A stretch of 64,000 nucleotides of DNA from Knoellia flava TL1 (lineage in GTDB: Bacteria > Actinomycetota > Actinomycetes > Actinomycetales > Dermatophilaceae): NCBI RefSeq assembly GCF_000768675.1, contig NZ_AVPI01000045.1:62001-126000 (forward strand), given 5' to 3'. A model generated the notes under the pieces. It worked only from the letters and a program-made list of their open reading frames with translations. It was not told the DNA's origin and did no database searches. Position 1 is the stretch's first letter. Every line of letters begins with the position of its first letter. The position numbers and the translations under genes were made by a program. Below are positions 26,157 to 34,272 of the stretch, in pieces.

Positions 26157-27734
26157 TCAGCCGATGAGCTTGCGCAGATCGCGGGCGAGGATCTTGCCGG
26201 TCGCGTTCCGGGGGAGCTCGTCGACGAAGTGCACCTCGCGCGGGACGCAGTGCCGGGCGCGGTGCGCCTTGACGTGCTCCTTGACCTCGTCCTCGGTGAG
26301 CTCGCGACCGTCCTCGAGCGCGATGAACGCGGCGAGCCGCTGCCCGAACTCGGGGTCGGGGACCCCGACGACGGACACCTCGCGCACGGCCGGGTGCTCG
26401 ACGAGCAGCGACTCGACCTCGATCGGATAGACGTTCTCGCCGCCGCTGACGATCATGTCGTCGTCGCGACCGTCGACGTAGTAGAGGCCGTCCTTCTCGT
26501 GGCCCATGTCGCCCGTCGAGACCAGCCCGTCGACGATGTCCTTGCTGGCGCCGGAGGTGTAGCCCTCGAAGACGAGGTCGTTGCCGCAGAAGATGCGACC
26601 GGTCTCGCCGGGCGCCACGTCACGACCGTCGAGGTCGAGGATGCGCACGACCGTCCCCAGCGGCGGGGTGCCGGCCGTGTCGGGGTCTCGACGCAGGTCC
26701 TCGGGGGTGGCGATGCAGACCCACGACGCCTCGGTCGAGCCGTAGAGGTTGTAGAGGACGTCACCCCACTCGTCCATGAACCGCGTCGTGAACCCGTGCG
26801 GGTATGCCGAACCCGAGGTGGCGACGACCCGCAGGTCCGGACGGCGTCGGCGGCCGTCGGGGTCGGCGGGCAGCTCCATCATCCGTTGGAGCATGACGGG
26901 GATGGCGAACATCGCGTGGCAGGAGTGCTGCTCGAGCGCGTCCTTGGCCCGCTGCGGGTCGAAGCGGCGCTGCAGGACGATCGTCGCCCGGAGCGCGAAC
27001 GAGAGCTGCATCGCGGCGTAGCCCCACGTGTGGAAGATCGGCGCGCTCACGAGGATGCGGTCCTGCGCGTGCAGCGGGATCCGCTCGATGATCGAGATGA
27101 GCGGGCCGAAGCCGCTCGGGGTCCGGCGGGCCGCGCCCTTGGGGGTGCCCGTCGTGCCCGAGGTGAGGATGATCGTGCGGCCGCCGCGGGCGGGAGGCGT
27201 GAGCGCGGCTGCCGATGGGACGCGGTCGAGCTCGGCCTCCCAGAGGGACCCGCGAAGGACGGGCAGCGAGTCGGGCAGCTCGCCGACGACGCCGTCGAAC
27301 TCGTCGTCGTGGAGCAGTGCGACGACCTCCTGCTGCTCGGCGACGAGCGCGAGCTGGCCGGCGGACAGGCCGGTGTTCATGAGGACGAGGTCGATGCCGA
27401 CGGCGACTGCGCCGGTCATGACCTCGATGGCGCCGACGTGGTTGCGGGCTAGGAGTCCGATGCGCTGCCCGGGGCCGAAGCCTTTGTTGCGCAGGAGCGC
27501 CGATGCCTTCTCGGAGCGGGCGAGCAGCTCGGCGTAGGTGACCTCGCCGCGGTCCTCGTCGACGACGGCGACCTGCTGCGGGCTGCGGTGGGCGGCCTGG
27601 CGGAGCTCGCCGGCGAGGCCGAAGCCCCACTGGTGCAGGGCGCGCAGCTGGGAGACCTGTCGGTGCGGCGGGCCGGGCGTGAGCATCCCGCGCCTGGCCA
27701 TCACCGCCCCCACGGTGAGCAGGCTGATCGCCAC
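26157..27734 (-). CDS. AMP-dependent acyl-CoA synthetase (FadD-like)
   Basis: The 525-residue ligase has the AMP-binding P-loop TIILTSGTTGTPKGAAR, the A5 motif NLYGSTEASWV, the A7 aspartate in LVSTGDMGHEKDGLYYVDGRDDDMI, and the A10 lysine region LPRNATGKILARDL. A hydrophobic N-terminal segment (MAISLLTVGAVMARRG) could tether it to the membrane, as in several mycobacterial FadD proteins. The GTG start is three bases after the SCP2 stop, so the two are co-transcribed. Fatty acid or sterol side-chain activation is the likely role; chain length is not predictable here. Confidence 0.92.
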   Translation of the reverse strand: MAISLLTVGAVMARRGMLTPGPPHRQVSQLRALHQWGFGLAGELRQAAHRSPQQVAVVDEDRGEVTYAELLARSEKASALLRNKGFGPGQRIGLLARNHVGAIEVMTGAVAVGIDLVLMNTGLSAGQLALVAEQQEVVALLHDDEFDGVVGELPDSLPVLRGSLWEAELDRVPSAAALTPPARGGRTIILTSGTTGTPKGAARRTPSGFGPLISIIERIPLHAQDRILVSAPIFHTWGYAAMQLSFALRATIVLQRRFDPQRAKDALEQHSCHAMFAIPVMLQRMMELPADPDGRRRRPDLRVVATSGSAYPHGFTTRFMDEWGDVLYNLYGSTEASWVCIATPEDLRRDPDTAGTPPLGTVVRILDLDGRDVAPGETGRIFCGNDLVFEGYTSGASKDIVDGLVSTGDMGHEKDGLYYVDGRDDDMIVSGGENVYPIEVESLLVEHPAVREVSVVGVPDPEFGQRLAAFIALEDGRELTEDEVKEHVKAHRARHCVPREVHFVDELPRNATGKILARDLRKLIG

Positions 27735-27737
27735 GGC

Positions 27738-28190
27738 TCAGCCCTTCGGCGTGTCGAACCAGTTCTGGAAGGCCATCGCCGCGCTGAGGTCACCGCGGGC
27801 CTTGACCTTGCCCATCATCACCATCATCGTCGGGTTGCCCGTGCCGGTGATGAGCTTCGCGAACTCGGCCGGCCCGAGCATGATCGAGGTCTTGGGCTCG
27901 GCGGTCGGGGACTTCTCGACGGTGCACGTGCCGTCCTTGACGACGACGGCGTAGGTGTCGTCGGAGCCACCCGGACCGCCGGTGATCCGCCAGTTGACCC
28001 TGGCGTCGGCGCCCTGGGCCTTCTCGGGGTTGAAGAGGACGGGGAAGCGGTCGAAGATGGCGTCGAGGATGGACTGGCGGTGTTCGCCACCCATGATCTC
28101 GTTGATCTCCTTGTCGGAGAGCTTCTTGACGGTGGCCGCGAACTCCGCGGGGTCCATCGAGGCGAAGGTCGTCGGGTCGAGAGCGGTCAT
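27738..28190 (-). CDS. SCP2 sterol-binding domain protein
   Basis: The 150-residue protein is a single SCP2 domain: a helical N-terminus (LSDKEINEIMGG), central strands (RVNWRITGG, TYAVVVKDGTCTV) and KTSIMLGPAEFAKLITGTGNPTMMVMMGKVKARGDLSAAMAFQNWF, which lines the lipid tunnel. SCP2 proteins carry fatty acyl or sterol ligands. Its tight coupling to an acyl-CoA ligase suggests that it delivers or receives the ligase's lipid. GAGGAGG lies upstream of the ATG. Confidence 0.9.
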   Translation of the reverse strand: MTALDPTTFASMDPAEFAATVKKLSDKEINEIMGGEHRQSILDAIFDRFPVLFNPEKAQGADARVNWRITGGPGGSDDTYAVVVKDGTCTVEKSPTAEPKTSIMLGPAEFAKLITGTGNPTMMVMMGKVKARGDLSAAMAFQNWFDTPKG

Positions 28191-28280
28191 GGGAGGGGCC
28201 TCCTCGTCGAGGGTCAGGAACTCAGGTTCGACCCTACTGCGGAGTAGGTAGGAGGCAAGACCGAGGCGCCGTGCCCCGAG

Positions 28281-30215
28281 TCACACCGCACCCGCTCGGA
28301 GGAAGACCTGCCAGCCGGACCCGATCAGGCGCTTGGTGAGGAATCCACCTCGACCGTTGCCGGGATACATGAAGAGCCGGCCGTCCGCGGTGATCGCCCC
28401 GATGTCGACATGGCCGTCGCCGGAGAAGTCGCGCATCGGGAGGACGGATCCGAACGTGTGCCAGCCGGAGCCGATGAGGACACGTGAGCCGAACCCGCCG
28501 CGGCCGTTGCCGGGGTAGAGCCAGAGCTTGCCCAGTCCGTCGACCGCGAGGACGTCGGAACGCCGGTCACCGTTGAAGTCTCCGGGTGAGAAGACCGAGT
28601 GGAAGGCTGCCCACCCGCCACCGAGACGGGCACCGCGTCCGATCGCGCCCGTCGCGGTGGAGGGGTAGACGTGGAAGTCGCCGGCGGGGGTGATGCCGAT
28701 GAGGTCGGCGACACCGTCTCCGGTGAGGTCGGAGGAGGCGTCGATCGTGCGGAAGATGTGGAAGCCCCTGCCCACGACACGTGAGCCGGTGGCCGTCGGT
28801 TCGACCAAGTCGGAGCCCTGGAGGTGAAGCGCTCCGAGGGGTGCCCCTGGCCCTCGGCCGGTCGAGGACCCGGGGAGGGGGGTTCTCGTCGCGGGGATCG
28901 AGCTCGTGAGGGTCCGGCCGAAGCCGCCGGTGCCAGAGCCCTGGTAGATGCGCCAGGTTGCGGTGGCGTTCGGGTCCGTCACGGCGGGCGCCGCCCAGAG
29001 GTCGGCGCGTCCGTCCCTGCTGCGGTCGCCCGTCCCGAAGACCCGCATCACCCTCGTGGGCAGCGGGGCCGCGGGCACGGACACCGAGACGGTGTCGAGG
29101 TCGACGCCCTGCTGGGTGACCTGCGTGATGGTGATCGTGTGAGCGACGCCGCTGGGCAGCCCGCTGATCGTCACCGTGCGCTGGTAGCGACCGTCCATGT
29201 CGATGGCGCCGGTGATCACCCTGCCTCCGGGCTGGACCGTGAGCCGGTAGGAGTTGAACGCGGGCTGTGACCACGTGACCGTGACGGAGCCGGACACGGC
29301 CGTCGCGCGCGCATTCTGGATCGTCGGGGCGACGATGGGCGTCACCTGTGACGCAAGGTCCACCGTGTGCGTCGAAGTGGAGACGGGAAGCCCGAGGCCG
29401 GGCTTGTTGACGACCTGGCCATCGGCGTGGAAGGTCGACGTGTTGCCGTTGTGGTCGACGAGCTCGACCCGGGTCACCCTGGCCTCGCCGAGGGTCTGCG
29501 GCCGGAAGAGGATGCTGCCGCTCTGCCGCCCGTAGAGGGCGTTCTCCCAGCCGAACGTCGTCTCGGCCCCTCCGTTGACCCGGCCGTGGACGGTGACGGA
29601 GTAGAGGCCGGGGTCGATGACGTCGAACGACATGTAGGCGTCGGGCCCGGCGTGATCAGCCACTGCCTGACTGGGCATCCAGAGTGAGGTGAGCACTGGC
29701 GGAGTGACGTCGCGGCCCGCGGCCACCACGAGTGTCAGGCGAAGGTCGACCGTGTGCTGTCCACGGGCGCCGGAGGAGTAGCGCACCGTGCCGTCGGAGA
29801 GGTACTCGGCGCCGTTGCCGGCGAGATCCTCGACGTAGACCGAGGACGCGACATACGTACCGTCCAGCGGTGCCTGGTTGATGTGCCACCCTGACGTCGC
29901 CCACGTCAGCGATGTCGTGTCCAGGTCGTCGCCGTACCACCGGGCGTTCAGCGGGGTGGCCCGAAGGCTGGGATCCGTGTGGACGTGACGGATCACGACG
30001 TACTTGATGGGACTCTCGTCCGCGACGTCGAGGGTGAAGGTCATCGCCTGACGTTCACCGGCGGGTCCGTAGGTGCCTGCGGGAAGGCTCGCCCTCGTGA
30101 GCACCGGCGCGGTCGTGTCCGCGATCGTGCTGGCGTCAGCCGGTGCGACGAAGAGGCCGGCCCCGACGCAGGCGGCGGCGAGACTCGAGAGGACGTGGCG
30201 CAGGGTCATGCGCAT
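28281..30215 (-). CDS. Secreted FG-GAP/VCBS-repeat protein, paralogue 1
   Basis: The 644-residue protein has a signal peptide (MRMTLRHVLSSLAAACVGAGLFVAPADAS), two Ig-like regions, a fibronectin-III-like domain (around residues 300-370) and four FG-GAP-type repeats at the C-terminus. Each repeat has a calcium-binding loop: GDRSRDGRADL, SDLTGDGVADL, GDFNGDRRSDV, RDFSGDGHVDI. No anchor or catalytic motif is visible, so it is probably released and acts in adhesion or binding. It is the most distal of three tandem paralogues, ends in a short extra tail after the shared GSGWQVF, and has its own upstream region unlike the other two. Confidence 0.85.
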   Translation of the reverse strand: MRMTLRHVLSSLAAACVGAGLFVAPADASTIADTTAPVLTRASLPAGTYGPAGERQAMTFTLDVADESPIKYVVIRHVHTDPSLRATPLNARWYGDDLDTTSLTWATSGWHINQAPLDGTYVASSVYVEDLAGNGAEYLSDGTVRYSSGARGQHTVDLRLTLVVAAGRDVTPPVLTSLWMPSQAVADHAGPDAYMSFDVIDPGLYSVTVHGRVNGGAETTFGWENALYGRQSGSILFRPQTLGEARVTRVELVDHNGNTSTFHADGQVVNKPGLGLPVSTSTHTVDLASQVTPIVAPTIQNARATAVSGSVTVTWSQPAFNSYRLTVQPGGRVITGAIDMDGRYQRTVTISGLPSGVAHTITITQVTQQGVDLDTVSVSVPAAPLPTRVMRVFGTGDRSRDGRADLWAAPAVTDPNATATWRIYQGSGTGGFGRTLTSSIPATRTPLPGSSTGRGPGAPLGALHLQGSDLVEPTATGSRVVGRGFHIFRTIDASSDLTGDGVADLIGITPAGDFHVYPSTATGAIGRGARLGGGWAAFHSVFSPGDFNGDRRSDVLAVDGLGKLWLYPGNGRGGFGSRVLIGSGWHTFGSVLPMRDFSGDGHVDIGAITADGRLFMYPGNGRGGFLTKRLIGSGWQVFLRAGAV

Positions 30216-30321
30216 CGGTGGTGACCTGTCGGACGGGCGGGCGACACGTCAGCCCGGGACGACCGCCCCCCTTGGCACGGCAGGCACAGGATAGGCGCCT
30301 GCCGTGACACCTGTGAGCTGA

Positions 30322-32184
30322 TCAGAGGAACATCCCCCAGCCGGTGCCGATCTGTGCCTTGGCGAGGAAGCCGCTCCGGCCGTTGCCGGGGTACATCAAG
30401 AGCCGTCCGTCCGTGGTGATCGCACCGATGTCGACCTTGCCGTCGCCGGAGAAGTCGCGCATCGGGAACACCGAACCGAATCCGGCCCAGCCGGTGCCGA
30501 TCTGGACTCGCCGGCCGAAGCCGCCGAACCCGTTGCCCGGGTAGAGCCACATCGTGCCCGCTCCGTCGACGGCGACGAGGTCCGCACGCCGGTCGCCCGA
30601 GAAGTCGCCGGGGGAGAAGACGGCGTGGAACGAGCCCCACCCTCCACCAAGGCGCACGCCGCGCCCGATCGCACCCGTCGAGGACGCGGTGTAGAGGTAG
30701 AAGTCGCCGGCGGGAGTGATGCCGATGAGGTCGGCGACGCCGTCCGAGGTCAGGTCGGAGGACGCGTCGATCGTCCGGAAGACGTCGAAGCCGCGCCCCA
30801 CCAAGGTGCTGCCACCGTTCACCTCGGCCTGGCGCAGCTCGCTCCCCTGGAGGTGGAGCGAGCCCGTCGGCGCCCCTGGCCCGCGCCCGGTCGTCGAACC
30901 CGGGAAGCCGGGGTACACGGCATACGGGGCTGTCGGCCGCAGGGTGCGGCCGAAGCGGCCGCCGCCGGCACCGGTGTAGAGCAGCCAGCGAGCGTCGGAG
31001 GTGGCCTCGACGTACCCGGTGGCCCAGAGGTCGGCCCGGCCGTCGCCCGAGCGGTCGCCCGTGCCGAACACCTTCGTCGACATGCGGGGCCTCACCGTCA
31101 CGGTGGCGGCGCGCCCGTCGCCACCGGTCGACGTCGGGGTCACCGTGATCGTGTGGTCGACGCCGTTCTGCAGACCCGTGATCCGCAGGGTGCGCGTCTG
31201 GTCCGTCGTCCCCGTGGGGCCGCCGGTGATGACCCGGTTGCCCGGCTCGACCGTGACGCGGTGCCCGGCGAGGGACAGCTGGGCCCAAGTGATGGTCGCC
31301 GCGCCGCTGGAGGTGGACGCCGACAGGTGCTCGACCGGTGGGGGAACCACGGAGATCCGGCCGATGGAGAAGGCGTGGGTGGCGGGCCCACCGGCGGGAG
31401 TCCTCGTCACCGAGCCGTCGGCAAAGTAGGTCGAGCTGTTGCCGTTGGCGTCGGTCACCACGACTCGGGTCAGCTCGATGACGCCGAAACCGCGTGGGTC
31501 GAACATGAGCACGCCCTGCGCCGGCGCCGCGAGCAGCTCGCCAAGGTGGGTCTCGTCGCCACCCTCCCGTCGTCCGTGGAGGTCGAGTCGCAGGGAGGTC
31601 TGGTCGCTGGCGGCGTAGGGGATGTGCACGAGCCCGTACTCCGCGGACGCCGGTGGGGTGAAGGCCGTGAGGGCCGGGGGTGCGATGTCGCGCGGTGAGC
31701 CGGTGATCGTCAGCGGAGCGCGCAGGTCCACGGTGTGGGTGGTCTGCGTCGGGGGGCTCGTCACGAGGCGGCCGCCGACGACGTAGCGCGCCGTCGCGCC
31801 CGAGGTGTCGCCGATCCACACCGTCGTCGCCTCGTAGGAACCGTCGTGCGGGGCCGTGGTCGGCGTGCTCGGGATCGTCCAGCTCAGGGCGCCGGTCCGC
31901 CAGCCTGCTGGTGGCACGATCTGCGCGTGGAAGAACCCGGGCGCGCTGCTCGGCGTGGCGTAGACGACGTCGAGCCATGCGATCGCGCTCTCGTCGACGA
32001 TGTCGAACGTCCACGTCACGGTCTGCCCCGGCACGTAGGGACCCGGCGCCACCGAGACCGAACGCAGGACCGGAGGGGTGGTGTCCGTCGGGCCCGCGGA
32101 TGCCGGGGTCGCCACGAGCACGGCGCCGGCGGCGAGGACCGTGGCCCCCAGGATGGACAGGAGTCGACGCAACGGTGCGCGCAT
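30322..32184 (-). CDS. Secreted FG-GAP/VCBS-repeat protein, paralogue 2
   Basis: The 620-residue protein starts MRAPLRRLLSILGATVLAAGAVLVATPASAG, a signal peptide almost identical in its first residues to paralogue 3. Ig-like domains, a fibronectin-III-like segment and four FG-GAP repeats follow (GDRSGDGRADL, SDLTSDGVADL, GDFSGDRRADL, RDFSGDGKVDI), ending IGTGWGMFL. The ATG at 32184 is preferred over the longer open frame because the start region matches paralogue 3 base for base. Its C-terminal half is close to paralogues 1 and 3, while the N-terminal half is much more diverged. Confidence 0.87.
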   Translation of the reverse strand: MRAPLRRLLSILGATVLAAGAVLVATPASAGPTDTTPPVLRSVSVAPGPYVPGQTVTWTFDIVDESAIAWLDVVYATPSSAPGFFHAQIVPPAGWRTGALSWTIPSTPTTAPHDGSYEATTVWIGDTSGATARYVVGGRLVTSPPTQTTHTVDLRAPLTITGSPRDIAPPALTAFTPPASAEYGLVHIPYAASDQTSLRLDLHGRREGGDETHLGELLAAPAQGVLMFDPRGFGVIELTRVVVTDANGNSSTYFADGSVTRTPAGGPATHAFSIGRISVVPPPVEHLSASTSSGAATITWAQLSLAGHRVTVEPGNRVITGGPTGTTDQTRTLRITGLQNGVDHTITVTPTSTGGDGRAATVTVRPRMSTKVFGTGDRSGDGRADLWATGYVEATSDARWLLYTGAGGGRFGRTLRPTAPYAVYPGFPGSTTGRGPGAPTGSLHLQGSELRQAEVNGGSTLVGRGFDVFRTIDASSDLTSDGVADLIGITPAGDFYLYTASSTGAIGRGVRLGGGWGSFHAVFSPGDFSGDRRADLVAVDGAGTMWLYPGNGFGGFGRRVQIGTGWAGFGSVFPMRDFSGDGKVDIGAITTDGRLLMYPGNGRSGFLAKAQIGTGWGMFL

Positions 32185-32249
32185 GGTGGTGCTGCCTTCT
32201 GCTCCGGCGAGCGGTCCCCACTCGCGACGTCCGGCCCCCACGGCGCGGC
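32155..32249 (-). repeat. Duplicated start region, copy at paralogue 2
   Basis: About 95 bases spanning the first codons and upstream leader closely match 34117-34212. The copies share the ribosome-binding region and the CACTCGCG and CCCCCACGGCGCGG blocks, so the duplication included the promoter or leader. Confidence 0.85.
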
Positions 32250-32289
32250 TCGGCAAGGCTAGGGCACCCTGCGCGGTGCTGTCACCGGG

Positions 32290-34146
32290 TCAGAGGAAGA
32301 CGCCCCATCCGGACCCGATCTGCCGCTTGGTGAGGAAGCCGCTGCGGCCGTTGCCGGGATAGAGGAAGAGTCGACCGTCGAGGGTGATCGCGCCGATGTC
32401 GGCCCGGCCGTCGCCGGTGAAGTCGCGCAGCGGCAGGACGGCGCCGAGGCCGGCCCAGCCGGTGCCGATCTGGACGCGTCGGCCGAAGCCACCGAGTCCG
32501 TTGCCCGGGTAGAGCCACATCGTGCCCGCTGTGTCGACGGCGACGAGGTCCGCACGCCGGTCGCCCGAGAAGTCGCCGACCTGGAAGAGCGCGGTGAAGG
32601 CGTTCCAGCCACTGCCGAGCGTGGTCGTGGAGACGATGCGACTCTGGTCGCGGGTCTGGTAGATCTTCAGGACACCCTCGGGGGTCACTCCGACGATGTC
32701 CGGCCATCCGTCACCGGTGAGGTCCTGGCCGCCGTCGACGAAGCGCATCGACGACCAGCCGGCCGTGCCGATCTCGCTGCCGCTGCCGTCGATTCGCAAG
32801 GCAGTCAGGGCCGGGCCGAAGCACAGCACCTCGGAGTCGCCGACGATGTAGATGTCGCCGGGGGCGACCCTCGGGCACGTCATCTCGTCCGCCCGGTAGG
32901 CGCGGAAGGGCCTCCCGAAGACGCCCTTGCCGTTCGTCGGGTAGACGTGGCTGTCACCGAGGTCCGCTGCAGTCATCGGCCGGCGCGCGACGATGTCGAC
33001 CTGACCGTCGCCCCCCGCGTCGGCGATGGCGAACACGTTCGTGGACTGCATCGGTCGCGCGACGCTCACCCCCGGCTTGCTGTCGCCCACGGCGCTGCGC
33101 GCCGTGACGGACACCGTGTATGCCGTCCCGTTGGTCAGCCCTCCGACGTCCACCTGCGTGGCTCCCACCTTGACGGGGACCTCCCGCACGACGTTGCCCG
33201 GGTTCACGACGATGCGCCACCCGGTGATCGCCCTCGCCTCCGACTCGTCGGCCGTGAGGACGACGCGCACCGATGCGGGGTGCGCGGTCGCGGCGACGAG
33301 GGGCTTCTGCGGAGTGACCGTCACGTCGAACCGAGGCAGGTCCCACGTGTGGGTCGTCTGGCTCGCTCCCCAGAGCTCGCGCCCGTCGCGCCGATAGCTC
33401 CGCATGTTGCCGGCAGCGTCGGACACCTGGATCCCGCTCAGACGGTGTGTGCCGGCCGGTCCGAGCCGGAAGGTCAGCACGCCGGTGCCGCCCTGCGCGG
33501 TGACCTCGCCCCATCTGGAGCCCGGCTCGTAGGGCTGGTCCCACCACGCGACCACCCGCACCGGTCCGGTGTCGTCCACGGAGACGCTCAGGGTGCCCGG
33601 CTGGTCCTCCTCCGCCGGGCGCACCGGCATCGAGATGGCCGTGATCCGTGGCGGGATGACGTCGGCGCCGCCGGTGACCCCGAAGGTCACGGCCGTGAGG
33701 TCGAGGTCGTGGGTGAACGGACCGCTCGCCACCGTCGGGTCGAGCACCAGCTGGCGCTCCGTCGCCACGTACTGGGCGCTCTTGCCGGTCTGGTCACCCA
33801 GACTCACGAAGTCGACCCGGTAGGTTCCCCCGGCGACGGCGGACGGGACGGGGACGGTCAGTCGGCCCTCAACGGGCCACACGCGCGTCACGTTGATGAC
33901 GTGGCTGCTCAGCGCGGTGTGGACGAACCTGATCGAGACCGAGCTCAGGGCGCCGTCGTCCGTCGCGTCCACGACGGCCGTGATGGACCCGCCCGCAGCC
34001 ACGGTCGGGGCGCTCATCGTCACGCCGTGCAGCTGCGGGTATGCCGTGTCGGCGGGCTCCCCGGCGGCGGGCGCCACGGCGAGAACGGTCGTGGCGAGGA
34101 CGGCGGCTCCCACGGTGGACAGGAGTCGACGCAACGGTGCGCGCAT
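32290..34146 (-). CDS. Secreted FG-GAP/VCBS-repeat protein, paralogue 3
   Basis: The 618-residue protein starts MRAPLRRLLSTVGAAVLATTVLAVAPAAGE, a signal peptide. Ig-like domains and a fibronectin-III-like segment (PASVRVVLTADESEARAITGWRIVVNPG to NGTAYTVSVTARSAVG) precede FG-GAP repeats. The first repeat region is the most changed: ADAGGDGQVDI keeps its calcium loop, but the next carries a two-cysteine insert (MTCPRVAP to EVLCFGP) not found in the other two copies. The last three loops (QDLTGDGWPDI, GDFSGDRRADL, RDFTGDGRADI) are regular. It is first in the tandem array. Confidence 0.87.
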   Translation of the reverse strand: MRAPLRRLLSTVGAAVLATTVLAVAPAAGEPADTAYPQLHGVTMSAPTVAAGGSITAVVDATDDGALSSVSIRFVHTALSSHVINVTRVWPVEGRLTVPVPSAVAGGTYRVDFVSLGDQTGKSAQYVATERQLVLDPTVASGPFTHDLDLTAVTFGVTGGADVIPPRITAISMPVRPAEEDQPGTLSVSVDDTGPVRVVAWWDQPYEPGSRWGEVTAQGGTGVLTFRLGPAGTHRLSGIQVSDAAGNMRSYRRDGRELWGASQTTHTWDLPRFDVTVTPQKPLVAATAHPASVRVVLTADESEARAITGWRIVVNPGNVVREVPVKVGATQVDVGGLTNGTAYTVSVTARSAVGDSKPGVSVARPMQSTNVFAIADAGGDGQVDIVARRPMTAADLGDSHVYPTNGKGVFGRPFRAYRADEMTCPRVAPGDIYIVGDSEVLCFGPALTALRIDGSGSEIGTAGWSSMRFVDGGQDLTGDGWPDIVGVTPEGVLKIYQTRDQSRIVSTTTLGSGWNAFTALFQVGDFSGDRRADLVAVDTAGTMWLYPGNGLGGFGRRVQIGTGWAGLGAVLPLRDFTGDGRADIGAITLDGRLFLYPGNGRSGFLTKRQIGSGWGVFL

Positions 34147-34212
34147 GGTGGTGATGCCTTCTGCTTCGGCGAGCGATCCCCACTCGCGGGCGTCCGGCCC
34201 CCACGGCGCGGC
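34117..34212 (-). repeat. Duplicated start region, copy at paralogue 3
   Basis: This matches 32155-32249 across the first codons and the upstream leader, showing that paralogues 2 and 3 arose by a duplication that carried control sequences. Confidence 0.85.
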
Positions 34213-34272
34213 AGGGTCACAGTAGCGGCAGGCCAGCGAGACGGCCAGCGGTTGGCGTCGACCCGCCGGGGG

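Noticed and set aside
28320-34146. Recurrent blocks in the FG-GAP genes as a possible CRISPR or satellite
   Set aside because: The repeats are coding, in frame and follow the calcium-loop pattern of FG-GAP domains; there are no spacers of constant length.
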